Program-made: the position numbers and the translations under genes
DNA from: CAZKTF01 sp964555565
GTDB taxonomy: Bacteria; Planctomycetota; JAJSAM01; JAKLKS01
Direction: 5' to 3'
NCBI GenBank assembly: GCA_964555565.1
Contig: CAZKTF010000001.1
Location: 1-48,496, forward strand
DNA length: 48,496 nt
Notes under the pieces: model-generated
Told to the model about the DNA's origin: nothing
What the model saw: the letters and a program-made list of their open reading frames with translations, nothing else
Database searches by the model: none
Shown: piece after piece, positions 31,849 to 40,445 of the stretch
How the letters are laid out: every line of letters begins with the position of its first letter
Numbering within the stretch: position 1 is the stretch's first letter

Positions 31849-34298
31849 GCCGAGGACTTCCTGATGCTGGTCGAGCTCTGCTTCGCGAAGTTCACCCTGA
31901 TCCCTCCGCCCGTTCCCCGGCCGGAGCCCGACGGGCTGCCGCTGACGGAGAAGGACGGCCCGGTCGGGACGACGTTGTCCTTGGGCGGCACCTTCTGGGA
32001 GGTCGCGGGGCCGGCGTTGGCGGAACGATCGGCGAATGGGTCCGTCCCGGCCGGCACGAGGACGAGCTTCGCGGAGTGGTCCGGCGCCGGCTCGATCTCG
32101 GCCACCAGCAGCTCCCTCGACTCCAGGGCGGCCTCCCCGAACATGAAGAGATCCAGAGCGGCGGGCCAGGGATCGCCACCGGGAATGGCCACCGTGAAGG
32201 TCAGCTCCTTCGAGGAGCCGACGACGGTGTTCACGGCCCGGTAGACGCTCACCCCGGTGGCCTTCCGGAATCGGGCGGCGTACGACTTGCCCGTCTCCAT
32301 CGTGAGGACCTCGTCGAGCACCACGCCGGCGAGCGCCGCGCCCGAGAGCCGGAGCTCCTTCACCCGGCCGAACCCCGTCCCCCACCTGGGCACGTCGTGG
32401 GTCACCCGGACGAGGTCCCCGCGGGTGCAGACCACGTTCTCGACGGAGGCGTGGAGCTCGTAGGTCTCGGCCCGCTGGACCATGATGGTGAGCGCGTAGG
32501 CGCCGAGGTCCTTCGCCTGCTGGCGGCTCGTGATGCCGGAGAGCGTGACGCTCTCGAACTTCGACGCCGCGGTCTTCCCCACGGTCCCGTCCTTGTTGTA
32601 GCCGTCCCGGTAGACGAGCTCCTCGACGAGGTTCCACTCGGAGGTCGGATCGGTGAACTGCACACGCAGCGCGTGGGGGGGCTCGACCAGTGACTTCTGC
32701 CATCGGAAGCCCCAGGAGTTGCGGGGCGTGAAGTGCTGGACGATCGTGGTCTGGGTCTTGTCCTCCACCACGGAGAACTTCCCCTCCTTCATCGTGAAGG
32801 AGGCCCGGCCCGCGGCGGCGATCTCCTGGAGGCGCTCGAGCACCGTGCCCCCCTCGGCGACGGCGTTGTAGGTCCACGCGTTCGTGACGCAGTCCCCATG
32901 CCAGGTCTGGAGGGAGACGAGGTCGATCCTGGCGTCGGCCACGGCCTCGTGGTTGGCGCCGTCCTGGAGGACCAGGCGGTAGAGGCTCGCGTTGTTCCGG
33001 GTCGCGCGCAGGATCCAGGTCCCGGTCCCCGAGTCGTAGTCCTTCGCGATGGAGGTCACCAGGCCCGAGAACTGGGACAGCACGCCGTTGAGGTTCCCGG
33101 TCGCCTTCACCTGCATGGCGATGAGGGCCAGGCCCTTGAGGTTGACCGGGGCCCCGACCCGGTAGGTCCTGAGCACCGTCCAGGTGCTGTCGGCGAGCTT
33201 CAGGAAGGAGCCGAAGTCCTTCTTCGTCCGCTTGATCCGGACCTCGTACTGCCCGGGCGCCGCGTAGGGGATCCACTCCGCCGTCCGGTAGACCGGGTCC
33301 TGGGAGGCCTCCTTGGCGTAGAGCTCGTCGTTGGCCTTGCGGTTCGTGACGCAGGTGGGGTTGGCGGTCCAGTTCGCGTCCCCGACCTTGCGGTACTCGA
33401 GCTCGAAGGTGACCTCGACCTTCCCCTTGCCGTCCTGGTCGAACTTCACGAGCCCCTTCGGGAAGGCGATGTCCACCGAGAGGCGGTCGGCGGCCGCGGC
33501 GGAGGTCCTCTGCACCCAGACGTCGTCGAGGAGCTCCGACTGGACGCGGTCCTCGTCCACGACGTCGGGGTACAGCGTGGGCGCCGCGTCGGTGTCGTAG
33601 CCGAGGAAGACCTCGTACTCCAGGCCCTCGAAGATGGTGGCGGTGTGCTTCCCGGCGGTCTCCTCCACGCCTCCGCGGATGGGGGTGTTCCCGATGCGGA
33701 GGTCCTCGATCTTGAGCGGCCCCCGGCCGAAGCAGAAGATGAGGTTGTAGTACTGCTTCCGCTCCCGGTAGGAGGAGAACGGCTCCGCCGCCATGGGTGG
33801 GTAGACCTTGTGCTGGCCGAGCACCCGGGGGACCTGGGCGTAGGGGACCACCCGGTTCTGGCTCCCGGTGATGCGGTTCTGGGTCTTCCACTCGTCGCCC
33901 GCCAGGGCGGCCGCCGCGGCCGACGCGGCGAGGTCCCCGCCGAGCCAGTTCCGCGCGGTCGCGAAGCCCTCCCGGACCCCGGCCAGCAGGTTGTAGTAGC
34001 CAGCCAGGAGCTGGAACATCAAGATGAACGGGTAGTAGATCCTCTTGACGATGTCCAGACCTGGAGTCATCCGCACTGTCACGAGGGCTCCGGGGGGGGG
34101 CGCCAGGCCCTCCCAGCGGGCCCGGGGGAGGGGCTCCCCGTCGATGGCCACCCGGGCGAAGTCCAGGGCGGCCTCGGGGATGCCGGCCCGGGCGAGCGCC
34201 CGCCCCACGGGGGTCCCCGGGGGGACCTGGAGGTCCTCCCGCTCCTCCGAGAAGGGATGGGGGCGGAGCACCAGGCGCCATGGCCCAGGGTCACCCAT
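31845..34298 (-). CDS. J-like host-specificity / tail tip attachment protein
   Basis: This is an 817-residue protein, in the position of lambda gpJ (after L and K-like genes). ATG 34298 overlaps the upstream gene by 8 bp; the longer frame upstream is a shadow. The N-terminal 75 residues look like a small ubiquitin-type fold (EDLQVPPGTPVGRALARAG) reminiscent of lambda gpI, then a hydrophobic stretch (YYPFILMFQLLAGYYNL), then J-like core segments (NRVVPYAQVPRVLGQHKVYPP, IEDLRIGNTPI, VFLGYDTD). The central and C-terminal regions are beta-rich. It would form the central tip of the tail and contact the host receptor. It is shorter than lambda gpJ (1132) because the fibre parts are in the next genes. 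Confidence 0.8.
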   Translation of the reverse strand: MGDPGPWRLVLRPHPFSEEREDLQVPPGTPVGRALARAGIPEAALDFARVAIDGEPLPRARWEGLAPPPGALVTVRMTPGLDIVKRIYYPFILMFQLLAGYYNLLAGVREGFATARNWLGGDLAASAAAAALAGDEWKTQNRITGSQNRVVPYAQVPRVLGQHKVYPPMAAEPFSSYRERKQYYNLIFCFGRGPLKIEDLRIGNTPIRGGVEETAGKHTATIFEGLEYEVFLGYDTDAAPTLYPDVVDEDRVQSELLDDVWVQRTSAAAADRLSVDIAFPKGLVKFDQDGKGKVEVTFELEYRKVGDANWTANPTCVTNRKANDELYAKEASQDPVYRTAEWIPYAAPGQYEVRIKRTKKDFGSFLKLADSTWTVLRTYRVGAPVNLKGLALIAMQVKATGNLNGVLSQFSGLVTSIAKDYDSGTGTWILRATRNNASLYRLVLQDGANHEAVADARIDLVSLQTWHGDCVTNAWTYNAVAEGGTVLERLQEIAAAGRASFTMKEGKFSVVEDKTQTTIVQHFTPRNSWGFRWQKSLVEPPHALRVQFTDPTSEWNLVEELVYRDGYNKDGTVGKTAASKFESVTLSGITSRQQAKDLGAYALTIMVQRAETYELHASVENVVCTRGDLVRVTHDVPRWGTGFGRVKELRLSGAALAGVVLDEVLTMETGKSYAARFRKATGVSVYRAVNTVVGSSKELTFTVAIPGGDPWPAALDLFMFGEAALESRELLVAEIEPAPDHSAKLVLVPAGTDPFADRSANAGPATSQKVPPKDNVVPTGPSFSVSGSPSGSGRGTGGGIRVNFAKQSSTSIRKSSA

Positions 34299-34707
34299 GG
34301 CGGAAGAACCCGCACAGTCTGGGCCGCCACCGGGGCCCGTCCCAGCGCTCGAGCACCGACCCGGTGGCCGGCCTGGAGTGGAGCATCCAGCCCAGGGCGA
34401 CCACCACGCCCACGTGCGAGGGATACCCCTGGACCCGGAACAGCACGCAGTCCCCCTCCTGGAGCGCGGCCTCCTCCACGGGGCGCCAGGGGCCCCGCTC
34501 CGCCACCACCAGGGCCGCCAGGTCCTCCCGGTCGGACGCCTGGGAGTACCGATCGTCAAGTGCCGGCAGCGAGGCTCCCAGGCGCTCCTGGAGGACGGCC
34601 CGGACGAGCCCCCAGCAGTCGAAGGCCTCCGGCCCCCGGCCCCGTTCCTCGAAGGGCCGGCCGACCCAGGGCGTCACCCAGGCTGGCGGGGAGGGCGGGA
34701 GGCTCAC
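34291..34707 (-). CDS. NlpC/P60-family tail tip peptidase (lambda K-like)
   Basis: This is a 138-residue protein from GTG 34707 (GTGA overlap). FDCWGLVRAVL carries the catalytic Cys31, and YPSHVGVVVALG the catalytic His98; a further His111 follows (WMLHSRP). Phage proteins of this type sit at the tail tip and cut peptidoglycan peptides during entry. Its neighbours are L-like and J-like genes, in lambda order (L-K-I-J). Confidence 0.8.
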   Translation of the reverse strand: MSLPPSPPAWVTPWVGRPFEERGRGPEAFDCWGLVRAVLQERLGASLPALDDRYSQASDREDLAALVVAERGPWRPVEEAALQEGDCVLFRVQGYPSHVGVVVALGWMLHSRPATGSVLERWDGPRWRPRLCGFFRHG

Positions 34708-35177
34708 GGGAAGAGCCCTGGGAAGAGGGATGGGGTGAAGACGTCGGCCGGGTACGGGGCGGTGAGGACCCGCTCGTACCCCAGCCTGGACTCGATGGTC
34801 TGGACGTCGCCGCCGGCGTCGTACATCGTGAAGGCGAAGGGCCCGGCCTCGGGGGTGTCCAGGGCGCTCGCCAGGACGATGTTGAGCGTGCACGTGGGCT
34901 CGGCCGGGATGGCCCGGATGGCGTCCACGATGCTCCGGTCCACCGCGTCCACCGTGAGGAAGACCTCTGGGGTGCGGTCGGGATGCTCGGGTGGGATCGT
35001 CACCTGGAACGGGAAGGCCGTGTAGATGTTGCCGCCTGAGACGACGTCCTTCGTGTTGTTGACGAGGCGGATGGTGGCGATGGAGGCGTGGGCGATGGTG
35101 AGGAGCGCCAGCCAGACCTCCCCCGTCTCCTGGGCGGCGATGGAGGCCCAGGCGGCGGCCGAGAGCGAGCGGCTCAT
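34704..35177 (-). CDS. DUF1833-like minor tail protein (lambda L-type position)
   Basis: This is a 157-residue protein from ATG 35177. LALLTIAHASIATIRLVNN, KDVVSGGNIYTAFPF and DRTPEVFLTVDAVDRS are typical DUF1833/minor tail features. It occupies the place of lambda gpL, next to the K-like peptidase. Probably part of the baseplate hub. Confidence 0.7.
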   Translation of the reverse strand: MSRSLSAAAWASIAAQETGEVWLALLTIAHASIATIRLVNNTKDVVSGGNIYTAFPFQVTIPPEHPDRTPEVFLTVDAVDRSIVDAIRAIPAEPTCTLNIVLASALDTPEAGPFAFTMYDAGGDVQTIESRLGYERVLTAPYPADVFTPSLFPGLFP

Positions 35178-35539
35178 GGCAGGACTTCCAGGCCGAAGGA
35201 GACCGAGACGAGCCGGGTCGTGACGCTGCCGGGGCTGTCGAAGGAGCCCACGGGCCCCGGGGGGAGGAAGCGCGCCGTCGCGGACACCCCGGTCATGGGG
35301 TCGGTCCAGTTGAAGGAGATGGCGCCGCCGGCGAGGACCTCGTCGTGGAAGTGCATCAGCGTGGCGAAATCGGCCTGGGTGAGCAGCATGCGGCAGGCGT
35401 AGGTCACGGTGACGGCCGTGTAGCGCCGCCGCACGAGGTCCGGGCCCGCCTCCACCTGGGTCCGGACGACCCCGGTGGAGGGGGTCCTCGAGGCCCCCAG
35501 CAGGGGGGAGGCCTGGGAGAGCGGCCAGGAGACGGCCAT
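35174..35539 (-). CDS. Minor tail protein (lambda M-type position)
   Basis: This is a 121-residue protein. Its ATG at 35539 overlaps the tape measure stop. It is beta-rich (RRRYTAVTVTYACRMLL, AGGAISFNWTDPMTGV, TRLVSVSFGLEVLP), as in distal tail/M-like proteins that cap the tail tube at the tip. Position between tape measure and L-like gene supports this. Confidence 0.65.
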   Translation of the reverse strand: MAVSWPLSQASPLLGASRTPSTGVVRTQVEAGPDLVRRRYTAVTVTYACRMLLTQADFATLMHFHDEVLAGGAISFNWTDPMTGVSATARFLPPGPVGSFDSPGSVTTRLVSVSFGLEVLP

Positions 35540-37230
35540 CAGATCCTCCTCGGCTGGCGGCGCGTCCCGTAGGTGCGCTCGATGCTCCGGCCGACGCGGC
35601 CGCCCCCGGCGATGCTCCCCTCGATGATCTTCTCGACGGTGACCACGAGCTCGCGGGCGCCGCCGAAGTCCGGCTCCTCGGCCGTCACGCGCGCGTCGGT
35701 GTAGTTGTTGACGACCACGGTCAGGCCTCCTCCGCGGCCCTGCTGGGAGGGCGTCTCGACGCTCACCCGCTCGCCAGGGCTTGCCTTGAAGGCCACGAGG
35801 GTGGAGTCCGTCCCTCCGGCGCCGGCAACCTGGAAGGAACCGCCGGTCGCCATCTTCCCGGTGCCCTGGGCGCTGGCCTGGGCGCCGGCGAAGGCGCCGC
35901 CGCCCGCCGCGCCGCCGAAGGCGGACATGAGGGCCTGGAAGACGACGGCCTTGAGGATCATCCGCTGGAGGTCCGCGATGACGCTCTTGGCGAGATCGCC
36001 GAGGGCCTCCCCGGCGCTTTTCGCCCCGGACTGGACGTCCATGAAGGCCCCGGCGACGTCGCTGGAGAGCCCATCGGTCATTCGCTCGAACACTTGAGCG
36101 CTCAGCCTGCTGAACTTCAGCAGTTCGATGGTGGCCTGCTTGCGCGACTCGAAGACAGCGGCCACCCTCGCCTCGGATTTGGGACCTGCGCCGAGCTCCG
36201 CCAGATCGCGCTGCGCAACCTGTTTCTCGTGCTCGAGCGTCCGGAGCGCAATCTCAAGCTCCTGCCCCTGGAGGCCGACCAGCGACTTCCGGAGCGCCTC
36301 CTCCTCCTCGAGGGCGAAGACGATCTTGTTGACCGAGCTCGCAGCCTCGACCCAGTCAGCGGACTCCTGCTCACGCCACGTGCGCCTGTCGTCGTTCCAC
36401 CGCTTCTGGGCCTCGAAGAGGAGCTCGGCAGTGGCGTCCTCCTCGGCGGCCGCGGCGGCGAGCGACTCCCTCCTCGTCGCGGCCTCGTCCCACCTCTGCT
36501 TCGTGATTCTCTTCTCGAGGTCGGCGACGTCCTCGGCGGCCTTCAGTTCCTCCTTCTTCCTCTTGTCGAGGGCCTTCTTCTCCTCCTCCGCGCGCTTCTC
36601 CTCGGCCTCGTGCTGGATCTTTGCCCTGGCCAGAACAATCTGGTTTTCGATCTCGATGACCTTGAGGCGCACCTTCTGGAAATCTGCCTCTCGCTGCTCG
36701 AAGCTCAGCAAGTCCGTCAATGGCGCGCCGGTGCCGCTCAACATGCTCTTGGCGTCGGCAAGGTCCTTCTTCGCCGCCTCGAGGTCAATATCGAGGCTCA
36801 CCACGACTGCGGTCTTCGTGTCCTTCCTGAGGTCCTCGATCTCCGCGGCGGTCACCGCCACGCTCTTCGCGAAGGCGAGCTGCGTCTTCTCCATGTCCCG
36901 GTTGATTTCGGCGATCCTCTCGCCCCGCTGGATGTAGAAGGCGAAGCCGGCCACGACGGCGCCGATGCCGATCGCCAGCGGTCCCACCCCCGCGCTGAGC
37001 GCCGCCAGCTTCGAAGTCACCTGGGTCACGGCCCCGCCCATCCCCCCGAGCCCGCCCACCAGCGCCGTGAAGACCCCCTGGACCTTGCCCAGGCCCTTGA
37101 TCTCCTCGCCCATCCCCTTGAAGTCTGTGCCTGTCCTCCGCGTGGTCTGGCGGACCCTCTCCATCTCGGAGTAGAACTTCACCGCGTTGGCGGAGATCTC
37201 GGCCCGGACCGTCCCGATGGGGGCTGCCAT
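35539..37230 (-). CDS. Tail tape measure protein
   Basis: This is a 563-residue protein. ATG 37230 follows GAGGAACTGACC; the longer frame to 37299 is a shadow. It shows a hydrophobic patch (LGGMGGAVTQ ... VGPLAIGIGAVVAGFAFYI, about residues 55-100), a long charged helical middle (EEKRAEEEKKALDKRKKEE) and a C-terminal domain of the lambda-gpH type (LQRMILKAVVFQALMSAFGG). As the length of this protein sets siphovirus tail length, it implies a short tail of roughly 80-90 nm (inferred at 1.5 A per residue). Local codon use is less GC-rich than the neighbouring genes around 36100-36800. Confidence 0.8.
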   Translation of the reverse strand: MAAPIGTVRAEISANAVKFYSEMERVRQTTRRTGTDFKGMGEEIKGLGKVQGVFTALVGGLGGMGGAVTQVTSKLAALSAGVGPLAIGIGAVVAGFAFYIQRGERIAEINRDMEKTQLAFAKSVAVTAAEIEDLRKDTKTAVVVSLDIDLEAAKKDLADAKSMLSGTGAPLTDLLSFEQREADFQKVRLKVIEIENQIVLARAKIQHEAEEKRAEEEKKALDKRKKEELKAAEDVADLEKRITKQRWDEAATRRESLAAAAAEEDATAELLFEAQKRWNDDRRTWREQESADWVEAASSVNKIVFALEEEEALRKSLVGLQGQELEIALRTLEHEKQVAQRDLAELGAGPKSEARVAAVFESRKQATIELLKFSRLSAQVFERMTDGLSSDVAGAFMDVQSGAKSAGEALGDLAKSVIADLQRMILKAVVFQALMSAFGGAAGGGAFAGAQASAQGTGKMATGGSFQVAGAGGTDSTLVAFKASPGERVSVETPSQQGRGGGLTVVVNNYTDARVTAEEPDFGGARELVVTVEKIIEGSIAGGGRVGRSIERTYGTRRQPRRI

Positions 37231-37232
37231 GG

Positions 37233-37586
37233 TCAGTTCCTCGCCGGGTTGGAGGCCCAGGCGCCCGGGGGGATCTTCCCGCCCAGCGCCTCGGCCCACA
37301 GGAGGAGGAGGGTGCGCTGCTGCTCGGGCGTCTGCGTGGCCTTCGCCGGCCCCGCCGATCCCTCAGGCGGCAGCAGGGCGGCCAGGAACTCCTGGAGCGG
37401 GGGGAGCTTCCCCTTCCAGCGATCGGCGACGGCTGCCGCCCACCCGATCGCGAGCGCGGCCTCGACCCGGCGGCGCCGGCTGGCGGTCAGGAACAGGTCG
37501 GCCTCCTTCACCGTCCAGCCGTAGACTTGCTCCGGCGTCGCCCCTTCCTTCACCGCGGCGGAGACGAGGCGCTTCAGTCCCCCCGC
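37233..37586 (-). CDS. Tail assembly chaperone, frameshifted extension (T-like part)
   Basis: This frame is -1 relative to the gene at 37574-37969 and has no start codon of its own before its conserved part. From about 37586 it encodes 117 residues (LKRLVSAAVKEGATPEQVYG ... FLAALLPPEG). In lambda and most siphophages the second chaperone (gpGT) is made by a -1 frameshift at the end of G. Here a six-G run (37579-37584) and a six-C run (37604-37609) on the coding strand both lie in the overlap and could serve as slip sites. The fused product would be about 245 residues. It is encoded immediately before the tape measure gene, the usual place. Confidence 0.6.
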   Translation of the reverse strand, partial: AGGLKRLVSAAVKEGATPEQVYGWTVKEADLFLTASRRRRVEAALAIGWAAAVADRWKGKLPPLQEFLAALLPPEGSAGPAKATQTPEQQRTLLLLWAEALGGKIPPGAWASNPARN

Positions 37587-37969
37587 GGCCCCGTAGGGTC
37601 CTCGGGGGGTGGCCCCTCGCCGGCGGATCGGATCTCCAGGGTGGAGGCCATCGCCGCCTCCTTCACGGCCTTGCAGCAGGAGGTGAGCTTCGCCTCCTCG
37701 CGCAGCGCCTGGACCGCCTTCTCGGTGATCTCGGGGTGGAACTCCCCGAGCGCCCGGAGCAGCAGCACCTGGAGCACGCGCTCGGACACGCTGCCGGTGG
37801 GCCCGGCATTGATGAAGTCGAGCACGACCCGGACCGCCGCGTGCCTCTGCTCGGGGAAGAGCCGGTCCATGTCCGCCTCGATGGCCAGCAGCGCGCCGAT
37901 GCCGAGGCGCAGGGTGTAGATCTTCTCCCCGACCTTCCACTCCACCTCGCCGCGCGCGGGGTTGGCCAT
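37574..37969 (-). CDS. Tail assembly chaperone (G-like)
   Basis: This is a 131-residue protein from ATG 37969; no strong ribosome site is visible, but it starts 4 bp after the tail tube stop. The beginning (EVEWKVGEKIYTLRLGIGAL) and the helical body (VLQVLLLRALGEFHPEI) match small tail chaperones that coat the tape measure before tube polymerisation. A -1 frameshift near its end would extend it into 37233-37586. Confidence 0.65.
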   Translation of the reverse strand: MANPARGEVEWKVGEKIYTLRLGIGALLAIEADMDRLFPEQRHAAVRVVLDFINAGPTGSVSERVLQVLLLRALGEFHPEITEKAVQALREEAKLTSCCKAVKEAAMASTLEIRSAGEGPPPEDPTGPRGD

Positions 37970-37972
37970 GGG

Positions 37973-38422
37973 CTACAGCGTGACCGTCGGCTTCCCCTGG
38001 GGGTGCAGCTCGATGGTGGCCGTGACCACGCCGTCGTTGTTGACCCCGTTGATCTTCCACTTCGTGACGAAGGCGGCGAACTGGATGGTGAGCCCGCCCG
38101 GGTCGGAGAACACGAACTGGAAGTTCCGGAGCGTGCCGTTCTCGAAGTCGAGACCCAGCCCCGTGGTCATCGAGACGCCCTGGCCCGTGCTGGTCGGGAC
38201 GAGGTTCATCTCCATGGAGAGCGGGGAGACGTCCTTCATCGCGGGCTTGCGCTCGCGGTAGTCGTTGTCGCTCGTGAGGTGGGTGGCGTCGGCCAGCGCC
38301 CGGACCCACTCGAACCCGTCGGCGGTCTTGACCTCGGCGACCGCCGTGAAGACCTCGGGGCCGCCCCCGTCCCCCCTCTTCAGCACCGTCCCCTTGCCGA
38401 CGAACGCTTCGGTCGCGGCCAT
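37973..38422 (-). CDS. Major tail tube protein
   Basis: This is a 149-residue protein from ATG 38422, with GAGGAGG upstream. The beta-rich sequence (PEVFTAVAEVKTADGFEW, DVSPLSMEMNLVP, TIQFAAFVTKWKING) matches siphovirus tail tube proteins, and it lies just before the chaperone pair and tape measure. It is the first gene after the late motif at 38505-38520, 83 bp away, fitting high expression of a major virion component. Confidence 0.7.
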   Translation of the reverse strand: MAATEAFVGKGTVLKRGDGGGPEVFTAVAEVKTADGFEWVRALADATHLTSDNDYRERKPAMKDVSPLSMEMNLVPTSTGQGVSMTTGLGLDFENGTLRNFQFVFSDPGGLTIQFAAFVTKWKINGVNNDGVVTATIELHPQGKPTVTL

Positions 38423-38504
38423 GCGGTTGCCTCCTCGAGGGGACCGCGCCCACCCGCGGCGGTCGCACCGCCCGCGGGGAACCCGGCCTCAGGAGGCCGG
38501 ATGG

Positions 38505-38520
38505 TAGGGGACTACTTTTC
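38505..38520 (-). promoter_or_regulatory. Late-region intergenic motif, copy 3
   Basis: TAGGGGACTACTTTTC on the + strand, in the 141-bp gap between the DUF3168-type gene (stop 38564) and the tail tube gene (start 38422). The surrounding 24 bp (38500-38523) are identical to the copy at 24428-24451. Confidence 0.6.
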
Positions 38521-38563
38521 GCCACCCCCGGGGGGGCCCCGCGCGGGGGCGCCGCCCCCGGGG

Positions 38564-38971
38564 CTAGGGCTGGTCGTGCCAGATCGTGAAGTCCAGGGAG
38601 ACCCGGTAGACCGGGGGGGTCAGCTCGTCCTCGTACAGGTCCCGCTCCGTGTCGAGGAAGGCGGCCCGGATGGTCTCCGAGGCCGCGGGGCCGTCCCTGT
38701 GGTCGAGCGACAGGCGCACGGCCTCCTTCAGCTCCTTCACGGCGGCCGGCGTCTCGCCGTAGCAGTCCACCTGGACCCGCGCCCGGGCCAGGCCCGAGCG
38801 CCCCGTGAGGTGGCGGTCCGACACGGACGAGATCTTGTTGTAGGTGAGGGCCGGGAGCTTCGCCCCCTGGGGCAGGTTGAAGGGGTAGATGCGGGCGGTT
38901 TTCCCCTCGACGACGAGTACAGCCACCGCTGGATCGGCCGCGAGCCAGGCGTGGAGGCCCTCCTCGATCAC
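38564..38971 (-). CDS. Tail completion protein (DUF3168-like)
   Basis: This is a 135-residue protein from GTG 38971, overlapping the HK97-gp10-like stop as GTGA. HAWLAADPAVAVLVVEG, LPALTYNKISSVSDRH and ARVQVDCYGETPAAV match the DUF3168 tail terminator family, which ends tube growth and joins the tail to the head. The gene order (connector, adaptor, gp10-like, this, tube) is the usual one. Confidence 0.7.
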   Translation of the reverse strand: MIEEGLHAWLAADPAVAVLVVEGKTARIYPFNLPQGAKLPALTYNKISSVSDRHLTGRSGLARARVQVDCYGETPAAVKELKEAVRLSLDHRDGPAASETIRAAFLDTERDLYEDELTPPVYRVSLDFTIWHDQP

Positions 38972-39468
38972 GCCCCACCCCCGAAGGTCGAGCGGTAGGC
39001 CTCCTCGCGGCTCCGGGTGGCCTTGCGGGCGAGGCCCGCGGAGACCTGCTGGAGGGACTTCCAGATCTCCGCCCCGAGGTTCTGCATGATCTGGGCCTGG
39101 TAGGCGTCCAGGGCGGGGCGGAGGAAGGGGCGCGCGGCCATCTTCACGGTGCCGATCTCGTTCATCCAGCCCCAGTAGTGGCCGCGCGAGGGGCCCACCC
39201 ACACCGTCACGCCGTCGGGGGTGAGGCCGCCGCTGCGCACCTTGATGGAATCGGCCATGTGCGGCGAGACCATGAGGGCCTTCAGGCGCTTCCGGCTCAT
39301 CAGGGGGAACACGCTGCGGGGCGCGAGACGCCGCGCGAACTCCGCCACCGGCTCCGCCACCTTCTTCAGCGCCCGGTCGAGGACCTTCTGGTGCACGGCG
39401 GCCGGGAGCGCGGCGAAGGCCGCCTCCAGCTCGTCCAGGCCCTCCCAGCGGAAGGAGACCTCGATCAC
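38968..39468 (-). CDS. HK97 gp10-family neck/tail protein
   Basis: This is a 166-residue protein from GTG 39468 (GTGA overlap). FRWEGLDELEAAFAALP and VHQKVLDRALKKVAEPV are the standard N-terminal pattern of HK97-gp10-like proteins, followed by GHYWGWMNEIGTVKMAARPF, their conserved E/GT..MPARPF-type motif. It helps form the neck between head and tail. Confidence 0.8.
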   Translation of the reverse strand: MIEVSFRWEGLDELEAAFAALPAAVHQKVLDRALKKVAEPVAEFARRLAPRSVFPLMSRKRLKALMVSPHMADSIKVRSGGLTPDGVTVWVGPSRGHYWGWMNEIGTVKMAARPFLRPALDAYQAQIMQNLGAEIWKSLQQVSAGLARKATRSREEAYRSTFGGGA

Positions 39469-39782
39469 GCCGCCCTCGCCTTCGCCAGGACCTCCATGCC
39501 CTCGCGCCTCCCGACCTCGAGGACCTCGAGGATGTCGTAGGCCCGGCCCTCGCAGGTGAGGCGCAGCACCGGCGTCACCTGCTCGTCGAAGTCCACCCGG
39601 AACCGCTCGGTGACCTCGGCGAAGCGCTGGAGGCTGGCGAACCCCTCCCTCCCGCTCACCGGGATCTTCGCGCCCCAGCAGGCCAAGAGCGGCTTCCAGT
39701 CGTCGGATTCCGCCCCGTAGGCGTCCTGGGCCTTCTCCTTACGCAGGAAGACCACCCAGCGGTCCATCGTGCCGCGGTCCAC
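39465..39782 (-). CDS. Head closure / head-tail adaptor protein (SPP1 gp16-like)
   Basis: This is a 105-residue protein from GTG 39782; ATG 39767 is an alternative five codons later. VTERFRVDFDEQVTPVLRLTC and the DILEVLEVGRREGMEVLAKA ending fit the head-tail joining family (R..D...I..Y.G..Y.I....), which closes the capsid pore. Its position between the connector and gp10-like genes supports the call. Confidence 0.7.
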   Translation of the reverse strand: MDRGTMDRWVVFLRKEKAQDAYGAESDDWKPLLACWGAKIPVSGREGFASLQRFAEVTERFRVDFDEQVTPVLRLTCEGRAYDILEVLEVGRREGMEVLAKARAA

Positions 39783-39783
39783 C

Positions 39784-40380
39784 TCAGAATCTCCGCGCGT
39801 CGAAGGGCGCCAGCAGCGCCCTGGCAGCCATGGGGATCTCGTTCACGCCGGCCCCCACGACCGTGTCCTTCCGGTGGTCGTAGAGGGTGCCCAGGATGAG
39901 GAGGATGGCCTGGCGGAGCTCCCGCGGGACCGTGGAGCCGGTCGTCCCGTACCCCGCCACGAAGGTCACCCGGACCGCGTTGATGACTCCCTGGGTCGAG
40001 GGCAGCACCTTCCCGTAGGCGAGATCGATCCGCCCCGGCATGGCGTAGGGGCCCGCCGGGGCGTCCACGATGTACTCCGTCGCGGTCCAGGTCTGGAGCG
40101 TGCCGGCGGTGTCCAGGTACTTCACGCTGGTGACCGACTGAAGCGGGGGCTTCGGCAGCAGGAACCCGCCGGCGCCGAGGCGGGGGAAGAAGTCGAGGTT
40201 CAGCTGCCAGCTCTGGGTGATGAGTCCACGCCCCGTCCACTCCTCGGCAAGCCCCCGCGCCGCGGCGACGAGGCCCGTGATGTAGGCGTCCTCGCGGGCG
40301 TGGGTGACGCGGAGGTGGTCTTTCGCCTCCTGGACGTCCATGGGCTCCGCGGCCGGCGCGGAGACGAGGGTCAGGGCCAC
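39784..40380 (-). CDS. Head-tail connector protein (HK97 gp6-like)
   Basis: This is a 198-residue protein from GTG 40380 preceded by GGAGG. EAKDHLRVTHAREDAYITG and AARGLAEEWTGRGLITQSW are the signature start of gp6-like connectors, with VPRELRQAILLILGTLYDHR near the C-terminus. It forms the ring below the portal. The 66-bp gap upstream (40381-40445) holds at most a 17-codon frame I do not regard as a gene. Confidence 0.75.
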   Translation of the reverse strand: MALTLVSAPAAEPMDVQEAKDHLRVTHAREDAYITGLVAAARGLAEEWTGRGLITQSWQLNLDFFPRLGAGGFLLPKPPLQSVTSVKYLDTAGTLQTWTATEYIVDAPAGPYAMPGRIDLAYGKVLPSTQGVINAVRVTFVAGYGTTGSTVPRELRQAILLILGTLYDHRKDTVVGAGVNEIPMAARALLAPFDARRF

Positions 40381-40445
40381 GGCCTACCTCCGGGCCCCGC
40401 GTCCCTCCGGGCCGGGGAGGGCGGCCTCCAGCGCCACAGCGGCTC

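Noticed and set aside
40381..40445. 17-codon minus-strand frame (GTG to TAG) between the connector and the gene at 40446
   Set aside because: It is very short and its composition is typical of intergenic GC-rich sequence; no conserved feature supports it.
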